From Rheum nobile (lineage: Eukaryota; Streptophyta; Magnoliopsida; Caryophyllales; Polygonaceae): a DNA stretch of 64,000 nucleotides. A program made the translations under genes and the position numbers. The notes below the pieces were generated by a model. That model did no database searches. It saw only the letters and a program-made list of their open reading frames with translations, and had not been told where the DNA came from. Positions 36,708-47,361 of the stretch are shown piece by piece. Position 1 is the stretch's first letter. Each line of letters starts with the position of its first letter. The stretch spans positions 1,116,001 through 1,180,000 of the forward strand of contig WOAB01000869.1 in assembly GCA_027886185.1 (NCBI GenBank), in the 5' to 3' direction.

Positions 36708-37190
36708 ATTGTTTCGTTATTTATGTGTTGTTTTTAATTATTAAGTTGTGTATCGTGTGATGTTTGTCGTTAAATTTCGTCATTTGGTTTAGTTCATGTT
36801 GTTTTCGTGTGTTGTTTTATTTTCTTAAAATTATGCATCACTTTTGTTGATTTGCCTATCAATGTATGTTTGTTTGTCTTAATTTTTTTTAAAAATATAA
36901 TTAAATAATTAAAATAAAATAGCATTAATAAATTTAATATAAACAAAAAAATTTTAACATTTTTTTACATTAATATATAATAAGGGGTATATATGTATAA
37001 TAATATAATAAAAGGGTATATTGGTAATTTAATATAAACAAAAGAATATAATTGTAATTTAAACTAAATCTAAAAGACCCATCTAAAAGACTCCAATAAA
37101 AACCTCCAATACACCATGGGTCTTATAGCAAATAATTCTCTCAAAAAATCCCTATAAGACCCATCCTATGGGGCTCCATTAAAGATGCCC

Positions 37191-37711
37191 TTATATACGT
37201 ATAGAATAGTAATTTGATCAAGTTGATATTGATATATGATATATTTTAATATCGATCAAAATCCATATTAGCGTCAATAATTAAGATAGTAATTTGACAC
37301 TAATAATAATTTGTGAAGGTTCCAATAATATTTCCACTTCGAATTAACTTTACTATTTTAAAAATGATTTTTCTAACGAATACGTTAGAATATAAGTTAA
37401 GATTTCTTATATAGAATTTCTTATTTAGGATTTACATTTCTTAATAAAAATTCTTAATGTATGCACTTAGAACCTAGTTGAAAAAACAGTTTTAAAAAAT
37501 TAATTTTTTTAGTGTGTCTCTACAGATACATGCTAACAAGCTAAATTAGAAAATTATATTCAAAATATTCCCTAAAAAATAATGGATACTAATAGCTACA
37601 AAAATTATTATTAAAAATAAAATTTTATTGTTAAAGAAAATTTATTATAGTATCACTATGAACACACTTAAAAAAACCTTAAAAATGTGTCGGCGTTGTT
37701 TTTACGTATTC
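37191..37711. other. Block sequence between the PIF element and the retroinsertion
   Basis: 37191-37345 matches 18925-19080 of block 1 (AATATCGATCAAAATCC, TAATTTGACACTAATAAT, GGTTCCAATAATATTTCCA). The rest to 37711 is AT-rich without a gene. Confidence 0.6.
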
Positions 37712-37727
37712 AGGAAGGATTGAGCGC

Positions 37728-38661
37728 AGTAGAAAAAGTAACTAGATTCAGAAAAACGCTCCCAAGAGGGAGGGCGCCCTCGCCGGCCCTAAATCCCCCC
37801 CCCCCCAAAATTGCCTCAACCGGCAGTTAATCCAATCGGATCCACCGCCACCCGAGCCTCTCTGGCACCATCGCTACCTCGTCTGCCGGTGATGTGTTTC
37901 GATGTCGAACCGATGGCCGACGACATCCCCTTTTCGCCCCCTTTCTTCAGATCTAGCGACCACCACCACCACCGACGAACACGCCGTTGCTCCCGCCGGC
38001 GCCCTGCTCCACTGAGCCGCCTTGGCCGACCGCCGCTACCCTCCACCAAATGCTCCACCGAGCCGCCCTTGCCACTATTCCGACCGTGGTCCCACAGTAA
38101 ACCGGGTCTTTGCGCCGACGACGGAGATCCTCCGGTGACGAGAGATCCACCACCTGGCCGAGGAGGCCACCTCCTTCTGTTGTCTTTTTTTGGACTCCTG
38201 AATTTTTTTTTTTGTTTTTTTTTTCTGTTTTTTGTTGTTTTTGTTTTTGTTTTGTTTTTGTGTGTGTTTGCAAGCTTGTGTGTTGTACTACTTTGCTTCT
38301 GTTGAGCTGATTAGTGTGGAGTTCGAGTTGTTCCAGTTGTAGTCGTGGTTGTGTTGAGGCTCTTGAAGATCCAAACGGTAACGTCAGGGTGGTCGAGACT
38401 CCTGAAGATCCCTCATCATGAGTGGAGGCAACGTCATGGTTATCCATTCAACACTTCCCAAGATTGTTTTTCTGTTTGACCCGTCGTCTGGTGGTGGACT
38501 CATTTCTCTCATTAGTCTTGTAGCTCGCTTTTGCTTTGTTGTATTTTCATTTGCTTGTCTGTGTTGTATTACTGGTTTTCCAATTGCCGATTTATCGGCC
38601 TCTCGAGTGGTCCGACTTTTTTGTCGGCTACTCGAATTATTAACCTTATCAAAAAAAAAAG
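37728..38661 (+). mobile_element. Non-LTR retroinsertion upstream of helicase copy B
   Basis: A perfect 16-bp target duplication AGGAAGGATTGAGCGC flanks it (37712-37727 and 38662-38677), and it ends TTATCAAAAAAAAAAG, a poly(A) tail. The 5' part is GC-rich (37760-38170) with a C-run, the middle a T-rich stretch (38200-38300). The frames inside are low complexity and I recognise no reverse transcriptase, so it is either a SINE-like or internally deleted LINE, or a retrocopied transcript. Copy C upstream (51776-51800) shows the intact target. Confidence 0.8.
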
Positions 38662-38898
38662 AGGAAGGATTGAGCGCTATCATTTTCGCCTGAACAGCCC
38701 TAATTCGAAAACATCTAATCTATGCGATAACCCCTTGCCCCAAAATAACGCGCTAAGGGATCCTCTCAGATTCGCCATAATCGAAATTTGGAGTCTCAAT
38801 CGTACAACAAGGTCAGTGTAATTACTCTTTCTCTCTGCACCGCCTTTGATTTCGTCGAGATTTCAAGTTCAGAGCTTGTTCCACAGTAGTAGTTAACG

Positions 38899-40144
38899 AT
38901 GCCTTCGGAGGCCGCCATACCCGAGGGTTTGCAGTACCTATCATTGATCTCCAAAGTTTGCACCGAGTTGGAGGCTCATGTAGGTACGGATAACAAAGTT
39001 CTCGCGGAATTCATCACTGAATTGGGCCAGACTAGTGATTCCGTGGATGAATTCGATGCTAAGTTGAAGGAGAATGGTGCCGAATTCCCTGATTACTTCG
39101 TTAGGACGTTGTTGACGATTATCCATGTGATTATGCCTCCTAAGCCGAAGAAGGAGGGCAGGGAAGGGAAGAAGGATGGCTCGGAAGGGAAAAAATCAAA
39201 GTTTCTGGGGTTGTCGATGGCGGATACTAAGGACAGGGTGAAGCAGTTGGAGAGAGAGAGATTGAGCTGGAGGCCGAAGAGTTGCGTAAGAAGGAAGAAG
39301 AGGAGAGATAGAGGAAGAGAGAAAGAGGCAGGCATAGAGATAGGGATGGAGATAGAGAAAGGGATAGATATAGAGGAGGGGAACGCGATAGAGAGAGGGA
39401 CCGTATAGACAGACGAGATAGGAATGCCGAGAGGGATGAAGATGGCTATGGTGATAATAGGGGAAGACATGGTGACAGAAGGCGGGATAGGCATTTTGAG
39501 AGGGATGAAGATGACTATGATGATAATAGGGGAAGGTATGGTGATAGAAGGCAGGATAGACATGGGAGGAATAGGTTTGATGAATACCGAGATGGTAATG
39601 GTGATGAAGGGGATATGAGAGGTGGTGATGGGGGAAGACGAGATGCTAAGCGTGATGATGAAGGGGAGAGGAGAGGTGATGGTGGTGGTAGGCGAGATGC
39701 TAAGCAGTATCCCACAAAACCTGAGCTATATGAGATTTACAAGGGGAGGGTTTCAAGGGTGATGGAAAGTGGTGCATTTGTTCAGTTGTCTGATTTAAGG
39801 GGAAAGGAAGGTTTAGTTCATGTTTCACAGATGGCTACTAGGCGCATAGCTAATGCTAAAGATGTTGTGAAGCGGGATCAAGAGGTGTATGTGAAAGTGA
39901 TATCAATTTCAGGGCATAAGCTTAGTCTTTCGATGAGAGATGTTGATCATAATACGGGTAAGGATCTTCAGCCCTTGAAGAAAAGCTCGGGGAATGATGC
40001 TTCCAGGAGCAATCCTTCGGGATCAAATGGGCCAACCTCCAGGGTAGGTCTATCGGGGATTCGAATTGTGGAAGAGGACCAGTCCGGCTCTTCTCGTCGG
40101 CCACTGAAACGTATGAGCTCACCTGAGATGTGGGAGGCCAAGCA
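38899..40144 (+). pseudogene. PRP22/DHX8-like helicase, copy B (frameshifted and truncated)
   Basis: Same start and N-terminus as copy C (MPSEAAIPEGLQYL). A 2-bp gain in the GA run at about 39250-39260 shifts the frame and ends the product at 39408 (169 residues). The S1 RNA-binding region is still readable further on (39739-39960, GRVSRVMESGAFVQLSDL) in another frame. Homology stops at 40144 inside the codons for WEAKQ, so the whole helicase core and exon 2 are missing. The next base belongs to the mariner-like element. The leader and about 220 bases upstream match copy C, but the retroinsertion at 37728-38661 lies in them. Confidence 0.9.
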
Positions 40145-40423
40145 TCACAGTTATCATGCATCATCACCGATTACCTAACAGAGGCAACACAACATAATCC
40201 AACATCAGAACATCAACACCAAAACAGAACACCAACACACCAAAACAGATAATCAACTTAAACAGAATACCAATGTTTCAGTCATCAGAACAACAACAAC
40301 AAAACAGAATACCAATGTCTCAGTCAACAACACAACAAACTCATTCAACAACATGCATAATTCAGAGCAATAATCTCAGCAAAAGTACCCATGCATAAAC
40401 AACTTAAAAAGAGTGAGACTTAG

Positions 40424-41744
40424 TGATAACATGAATTTGTCGTTCTAATTCCTACTATGCAAAATATCCAAACAAACCCTAAACCGTAGTCCTAGGTAAG
40501 TAAATGTCGAATCCACAGGGAGACGGATTCTATCTTAGTATGCAATTTATATGTCAATCCAAAGTAACCAAAGGGGGGTTTTGTGAGTTTAAGTAATCTA
40601 AGCATGCAAAAGTAAACAAGCGAAAGAGTTGTGAAATCAGTGATGGGAAAAGCACTTAGTCAAACAACATCCACTATTCGTATGACAAGTTGATCCTAGA
40701 TACTCATTCAAAATCTCATGCAATGGAAATTCCAATTCCTTTTCAGATATAACTAATAGCACAACCAGATAATATTAGCACTAACTAATTAAACAACCCT
40801 GAAACTATCAAGATTCAGTTTAACAGCAGCTTTACGGATATGAATATAGTTGGATACAATTCTAGCATAAAACAACCAGATATTATCCTAGAATGTAAAT
40901 CAATTCTCTTATGTATAAGACTAGCACAACCAGATACTAGTACGATGCAGTTGCTACTCTGAAATAGATATGCTCAACCAGTAACAATCTAAATCTAGCA
41001 ATAGATCAATAACGACAAACCCTAGTTGATCAGACTAAAAATTATCAATATCAATCATAAGCAACTTAAGCAAGAGAAGAGATAAAAACCATGCAATAGA
41101 TTAAGAACGAGAATCTCATAACTGAATCAAAACGAAAGCTTCAGCGTCTGACTAAGCCAAGGAGGCTTAGTTCTTCATAGCATAGAACGTAAAATGAAAT
41201 TAGGGTTCGAGAGAGAATCCAAGATTTATAATAGGCAAACAAGCCCTTTTCTCAACCCTTAAATACTAAAGGAAATAAAGCTAAGTTAACCTAAAACGAA
41301 ATAATAAAAAGTAATAAAACAATGCGAAATAATATATAAGGAAAATCGGCTCGGCGGTACTTCCAGCAGCGACGGCGGGCGCTGCATCCTCCACGGCGGG
41401 CGCCGTGCACAAGTCGTAGCTAGATTCTCTGGGCAGGAATTGGTGGCGGTCGCCGTAAGTTGCACGGCGGTCGCCGTGAACTCGTTTCTTCCTCCTTTGT
41501 CTCTTCAGCTCCCGAAAGCGTGTCTTCAGCACCTCCTCGCCAATACTTCATAACTCCTTGGCGTCTACTATTGGTGGCTTCCTCCTCAGTGTCTCATATG
41601 ATCTCCAAAATAGCTCAAACACCTCCAAATACACCAACTTCGCCTCCAAACGCCATACACATGAATGTGTCTAAATCTACCCGAATGGCACCAATAAAAC
41701 CTCTAATGACTCTTACTTAAGCCCTACAAAGTAGTGCTTATCAA
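40424..41744 (-). repeat. 3' LTR of the gypsy element
   Basis: Minus-strand element, so the left LTR is the 3' one. A purine-rich stretch just inside it (minus-strand CATGGGGTGGTT, about 41745-41756) is the likely polypurine tract. GGCGG(G/T)CGCCGT-type words occur four times at 41364-41480. Confidence 0.85.
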
Positions 41745-43089
41745 ACCACCCCATGCTTAGACCTTTGCTCGTCCACGAGTAAACCAAATAAGAGTCCACT
41801 CCTCCAATGCAGCACCCAAGGTCTCAGGAAGCATATCCTCCAACTAAGAGTCACCTAACACATGCCAAAGCTCCTGACACCAATCTCATTCACAACACAT
41901 CCACAACTCAACAAGCTTAAGGGGCAAGCAGAGTACTTCCCCAAAGCTAACCCAGACATCCAAAAGTGTGAGTAACCTCTAATCCTAGCCTCCATCTATT
42001 GCTCCTTATGTCTCCCAGAGTGACCTACCCGACAATCCTTCTTTGACTCCTCTTCTTATGACGCCTCGCCAAGAATAGTGAGAAATCCTAAAGTCACTCT
42101 TCTTTTTTTTCACTCGTTTTGCCAAGGCGCCCTTTTCGGGTTTTCACCAAGCCACTCATTTCATTTTCCAATAGATGTGCTCACATAAGCTCACATCACT
42201 CTTGACCACATATTACCCCAGCCTAATGCCGGTCCAAGCCACCTGCTTTTTACCTAGGCCGCTCTTTCGGGTTTTCGACCTATCTCAGGATTTTTATGAT
42301 TGCCTTTTTTTTTTAAATTTTTGGCTCTTTTCATTTTTCTCCTCAGCAACGTAGCAAGTATAAAACCCCACCCCATACTTAAACATTGCATTGTCCTCAA
42401 TATAATGAAAGACAAAAGAATAAAGCACAGGGAAAAGCAAAAAAGTAACTCACAACGTTGCCGAGTTGGCTTGGACACTTCCTTGTCGCTGGCGGTGTAC
42501 TCATGAAAGCGTAGATCCAGGTGTTGAGCGTGCGTCTTCATCACTCCATAATCTACTTCTACCATGCAACCATAAGGTGACCACTTGATGAGTAGTGGTA
42601 TATCATGTATGGCGGGGTTACACGGCCTTCTAGGAACACATGGTGGAGTCCAGATGTAATCGTTGTGGGGCTCTAGTGTTCCTCCTCCTCAATTGTTAAT
42701 TGTAGGGCCATCATCGTTGTCAAATCAAGTATAGGGAAGTGTATCCTCCTTTGACAACATGATGCGCACCTTCTCCATGGGGAACTCTGGACAGCTGGCC
42801 TTCGGTAGAACTTTTTTTTTCCCTCCCCGTTTAAGGTTTTTTCGGGGAGTTATTAGTGCAGGGAAAGAGAGACTCACAATGGTGGTAAACACCTTCTTCA
42901 ATAGGCATGGGGTCTCCTCCTGCAGGTTAGTCGGAAACAAAAACAAGAACAAAAACAAAACAAAACACACCAAAACAAAACAAATGCAAAAACAAGGAAA
43001 GAAAAACAAGAAAAGAAAAGCATACCTCGGGTTGCCTCCCGAATAGCGCCTTAGTTAATGTCGTGGCTCGACATACCACTCGAACACCC

Positions 43090-45915
43090 TCAATCCATAT
43101 CATCAGGCTCCTTAGGAACCTTCTCAATCCATACCTCCTTCCTGAACCAATCATGGAAATGTTTGAACCTTAGACCATACTTCCTCTTCAGCGGCTTCTC
43201 CATCTTGACCTTCTTAGTCGCGTCTACCCCATGCTTAGATCGATCAGGGGGGTGTTTCGCCTTGACTTCAGAGACCTGCACTAAAGAGGGAACGAGCTTC
43301 TCGCTCAGAGTTAGCAGTAAAGGCGATTTGCCTGGTAGCTCTGGAGGGAGCTTATAGTGAGCGTCCCACTCATCAACACCTTCCTGCAAGTTAGTAGATA
43401 TAGCAATATCCAAGCTAGAATCAACAATAGGTGGTGTGTCATCTAGGTGGTCCTCATCAAAAACATCTTGCACCACAAGCTCAAGGATATCAATTGCACA
43501 CAAAGAATGATCATCAGAAGGGAATTTCATGGCTTCATAGATATTATAATTAATGGTTTGGCCATCAAATTCCATAGTCAAGGAACCAGTACTCACGTTG
43601 ATCTTAGTGTTGACAGTTTTCAAGAAGGGTCTCCCTAACAGAATAGGGGCTGCATGCATATCATGTTCCATATCAAGCACATAGAAGTCAGCAGGAAAAG
43701 TAAGATCACCAACCCTAACCAAAACATCCTCCACTATCCCTATAGGACGCACACTAGATCTATCAGCTAGCTGAATGGAAATTTTGATCGCATGCATGGG
43801 TCCTAATCCTAAGGATTCACAAAGAGATGAAGGTGAAACATTTATGAAAGCACCCAAATATAACATAGCTTTATTGAACTTGGTACTTCCAATGGTGACG
43901 GGGATGGTGAACATAACTGGGTCGCCACACTTCTTGGGTAAGCGCTTCTGAAAAATAGAAGAGACATGCTCGCTTACCTTGACCTTCTTCTTGTTGTTCC
44001 TATCCTGATTCCTCTTTGTGGTGCACATCTGCTTCAAGAACTTCGCATAACGAGGGACAGACTTGATCAAATTTAGGAGAGGCATGTTGACCTCAACGTT
44101 TCTGAACATCTCAAACATGTCCTTGTCCTGCGCAAGTGGTTTGGTACGCTTCAATGCAGATGGGAATGGTGCAACGGGCTTCCACTCAGGAAAAAATGGA
44201 GGTACATACTCCTTCTCAGCATCGGCTTCAGAGGGGCGGCGGGCGCCGTAGGAAGTGCGGCGGGCGCCGTGAACATCACCAGAAAGTTCGAAGTTTGGCT
44301 CACCGTCATGGCGGGCGCCGTGATAAGTGCGGCGGTCGCCGCAATTTTCATCAGAAAATTCGAGAGCTGAGTCATTTTCACGACGGGCGCCGTGGTCTTC
44401 ATGGCGGTCGCTGTCGATGTCACGGCGGGTGCCGTAAGTTGTACAGCGGTCGCCGTCGCTGTTCTATTCCAGCTCCTGATCCGCTTCCTTGTCGACCTCA
44501 GAGTCATCCTCTTCGAGCCTCTTCCCGCTCCTCAGAGTCATAGCACTGACATTCCTGATGTTCGGGTTCACTTCCGTTTGAGATGGAAGTTTACCAGAAA
44601 TCTTCGCGTCAAGCTTGCTCACCACCTGAGAAATCTGGCCAAATTGCCTTTCCAAGTTCTGAATGCTGGATTGTGTAGTCTCTTGGAATTACAATTGGTT
44701 CTTACTCAACTTAGCAACATTCTCATTGAGATTGACGTGGCTCTGTATCAGCATCTTCATCATATCCTCCATAGACGAGGACGGGTTCGAGCTCTGCCCT
44801 TGAGGTTGTGGCACAAATGGCTGCCTTGGTTGTTGAGGATTACTCTGTTGTTGCACTTGGCCTTGATTCTGTTCTGGGTCTCTCCATCTGAAGTTGGGAT
44901 GATCCCTCCAACCAGGGTTGTATGTACTAGAGTAAGGATCATGCCTGGGCCTCTGCTGATATCCTCCTACTGCATTCACCTCCTCTTGTAGAGTAGGACA
45001 TGAATCAGTGGGATGCAAGTCGTCATGACAAATCTCACAAGCCTTAGCCTATTGGGGCGTACCTTTCAGCTTCAGACGCCTCACCTCCTCTCTCAGCACA
45101 TCAAAATCAGCTTGATCAATTTTCGCTTGAGAACCAACAACAACCAAGCTTTGGGAGCCTCTCCCACTGTACTGCCTAGAGTCATCTGCCAGAGTAGCAA
45201 ATATCTCTTGAGCTTCCTCGTAAGTCCTCTTCAGAATATTTCCACCACATGAAGAGTTCACCATTCGACGATCATCTTCACGGAGTCCTCCATGTAAATA
45301 GAGAATTAGATCATATTTTTCGTAACCATGGTAGGGACAACTCTTCACCAGTTTCTTGAAGCGCTCATAGTAGTCATAGAGAGACTCATTGGACAGCTGC
45401 TCCACATTGCATATTTTTTTCTTGAGTTGATTGGACTTGATAGCTGGAAAGTATTTGTCGAGAAACACCTTCTTCAAATTCACCCAAGTAGTGATGCTTC
45501 CTGGCGGTAAAGAATGATACCAGTCCTTCGCGGAGTCCTTCAGAGAAAAGGAAAAGACTCTCAACCTCATCTGATCTTCAGTAATCTCATATGGCCTCAT
45601 ACTGGTGCAGACCTCCAGGAACTCATCCAGGTGCTGAGTAGGATCCTCAAGCGGGGTTCCACTGAATTTCGGGAGTAAATGGACTACTCATGTCTTAAGC
45701 TCAAATTTGACTCCTTCACCAAGGGCATGGAATTGCACAGCACGAGTTGGTTGCTCCAAGTTAGGAGCTGTCAGAGATTCGAGAGTAACACGATCAGCCA
45801 TCGTATCAGTATCCTGAAGTAGTGCACGCGCAACCCTGCAAGCTTGAAGAAAATTTCTCTCGATTTCTGGATCAAAGACAAGCGGTAGATTGTTAGTAAC
45901 ACGGGTGTGAACCAT
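43090..45915 (-). pseudogene. Gypsy gag-protease, interrupted
   Basis: In transcript order: an N-terminal frame from 45915 (MVHTRVTNNLPLVFDPEIER), a stop near 45687, then a retrotransposon Gag domain at 45600-45049 (LRVFSFSLKDSAKDWYHSLP and FLDKYFPA). After a TAG comes a CCHC knuckle CEICHDDLHPTDSC (about 45030-44989), and after more stops near 44688 and 44464 a linker rich in HGARR/GDRR words (44460-44230). The protease-like part is at 44154-43090 (PVTIGSTKFNKAML, ILLGRPFLKT). The motif normally read as D-L-G-A-S is YLGAF, so the catalytic aspartate is gone. At least four stops and the lost aspartate mean no working product; it resembles the Athila/Tat-like gag-pro order. Confidence 0.8.
44230..44460. 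repeat. GC-rich palindromic 13-mer array in the gag-pro linker
   Basis: Words of the type GGCGG[GT]CGCCGT recur about eight times (for example 44235, 44257, 44310, 44330, 44376, 44402, 44420, 44442), spaced 15-50 bases. The same words fill part of the LTRs (41364-41480, 46943-47072, 48565-48712). In the coding frame they read as GARR or GDRR. Confidence 0.75.
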
Positions 45916-45973
45916 AAGATAGGTTCACACCAAGATTGGCACACAAATCACACACACAAAATAGATTAATGCC

Positions 45974-45991
45974 TCCCCGGCAACGGCGCCA
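45974..45991 (-). promoter_or_regulatory. Primer-binding site of the gypsy element (tRNA-Asp)
   Basis: Read on the minus strand it is TGGCGCCGTTGCCGGGGA, complementary to the 3' end of plant tRNA-Asp, three bases inside the LTR. This is the standard site of Athila/Tat-type gypsy elements. Confidence 0.9.
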
Positions 45992-45994
45992 ATT

Positions 45995-47331
45995 TGATAA
46001 CAGGTTTTTGTCGTTCTAATTCCTACTATGCAAAATATCCAAACAAACCCTAAACCGTAGTCCTAGGTAAGTAAAGGTCGAATCCACAGGGAGACGGATT
46101 CTATCTTAGTATGCAATTTATATGTCAATCCAAAGTAACCAAAGGGGGGTTTTGCGAGTTTAAGTAATCTAAGCATGCAAAAGTAAACAAGCGAAAGAGT
46201 TGTGAAATCAGTTATGGGAAAAGCACTTAGTCAAACAACATCCACTATTCGTATGACAAGTTGATCCTAGATACTCATTCAAAATCTCATGCAATGGAAA
46301 TTCCAATTCCTTTTCAGATATAACTAATAGCACAACCAGATACTATTAGCACTAACTAATTAAACAACCCTGAAACTATCAAGATTCAGTTTAACAGCAG
46401 CTTTACGGATATGAATATAGTTGGATACAATTCTAGCATAAAACAACCAGATATTATCCTAGAATGTAAATCAATTCTCTTCTGCATAAGACTAGCACAA
46501 CCAGATACTAGTACGATGCAGTTGCTACTCTGAAATAGATATGCTCAACCAGTAACAATCTAAATCTAGCAATAGATCAATAACGACAAACCCTAGTTGA
46601 TCAGACTAGAAATTATCAATATCAATCATAAGCAACTTAAGCAAGAGAAGAGATAAAAACCATGCAATAGATTAAGAACGAGAATCTCATAACTGAATCA
46701 AAACGAAAGCTTCAGCGTCTGACTAAGCCAAGGAGGCTTAGTTCTTCATAGCATAGAACGTAAAATGAAATTAGGGTTCGAGAGAGAATCCAAGATTTAT
46801 AATAGGCAAACAAGCCCTTTTCTCAACCCTTAAATACTAAAGGAAATAAAGCTAAGTTAACCTAAAACGAAATAATAAAAAGTAATAAAACAATGCGAAA
46901 TAATATATAAGGAAAATCGGCTCGGCGGTACTTCCAACAGCGACGGCGGGCGCCGTAATCGCGGCGGCCGCCGTCTTTCCACGGCGGGCGCCGTGCACAA
47001 GTCGTAGCTAGCTTCTCTGGGCAGGAATTGGCGGCGGTCGCTGTAAGTTGCACGGCGGTCGCCGTGAACTCGTTTCTTCCTCCTTTGTCTCTTCAACTCC
47101 CGAAAGCGTGTCTTCAGCACCTCCTCGCCAATACTTCATAACTCCTTGGCGTCTACTACTGGTGGCTTCCTCCTCAGTGTCTCATATGATCTCCAAAATA
47201 GCTCAAACACCTCCAAATACACCAACTTCACCTCCAAACGCCATACACATGAATGTGTCTAAATCTACCTGAATGGCACCAATAAAACCTCTAATGACTC
47301 TTACTTAAGCCCTACAAAGTAGTGCTTATCA
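45995..47331 (-). repeat. 5' LTR of the gypsy element
   Basis: Nearly the same as the 3' LTR, but its GC-rich array (46943-47072) has five words where the other has four, accounting for most of the 16-bp length difference. Confidence 0.85.
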
Positions 47332-47361
47332 CTTAGCTAAAAATCAGAATTAGAGGCAACA

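Larger units (their letters stand above)
32025..37190 (+). mobile_element. PIF/Harbinger transposon, nearly complete
   Basis: Flanked by TTA (32022-32024 and 37191-37193), the 3-bp duplication of this superfamily. Terminal inverted repeats of about 48 bases begin GGGCAATTTTATCGGAGTCC on the left and, inverted, GGGCATCTTTAATGGAGCCC on the right, and share GGGTCTTATA. It carries the two genes expected of the family, a Myb/SANT-like ORF1 (32928-34073) and a DDE transposase (35367-36707), on the same strand. Block 1 lacks it. Confidence 0.88.
40424..47331 (-). mobile_element. Ty3/gypsy-type LTR element with gag-protease only
   Basis: LTRs at 40424-41744 (1321 bp) and 45995-47331 (1337 bp) begin TGATAACA and end GCTTATCA. 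A 5-bp duplication CTTAG flanks the element (40419-40423 and 47332-47336). The primer-binding site at 45974-45991 complements tRNA-Asp, so the element reads on the minus strand. The internal 4.25 kb encodes Gag and a protease-like domain but I find no reverse transcriptase, RNase H or integrase; 41745-43050 is non-coding. It is therefore non-autonomous. The two LTRs differ at few positions, so insertion was recent, apart from a variable GC-rich array. Confidence 0.88.

Noticed and set aside
37811..38305. Pro/Arg-rich then Phe-rich 164-codon frame in the retroinsertion
   Set aside because: Low complexity (GC-rich, then T-rich) with no family resemblance; the opposite strand is equally open.
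41281..41532. A small LTR-encoded basic protein (also at 46857)
   Set aside because: The frame exists in both LTRs, but it lies across the GC-word array, differs after indels between the two and lacks any domain; kept only as part of the array finding.
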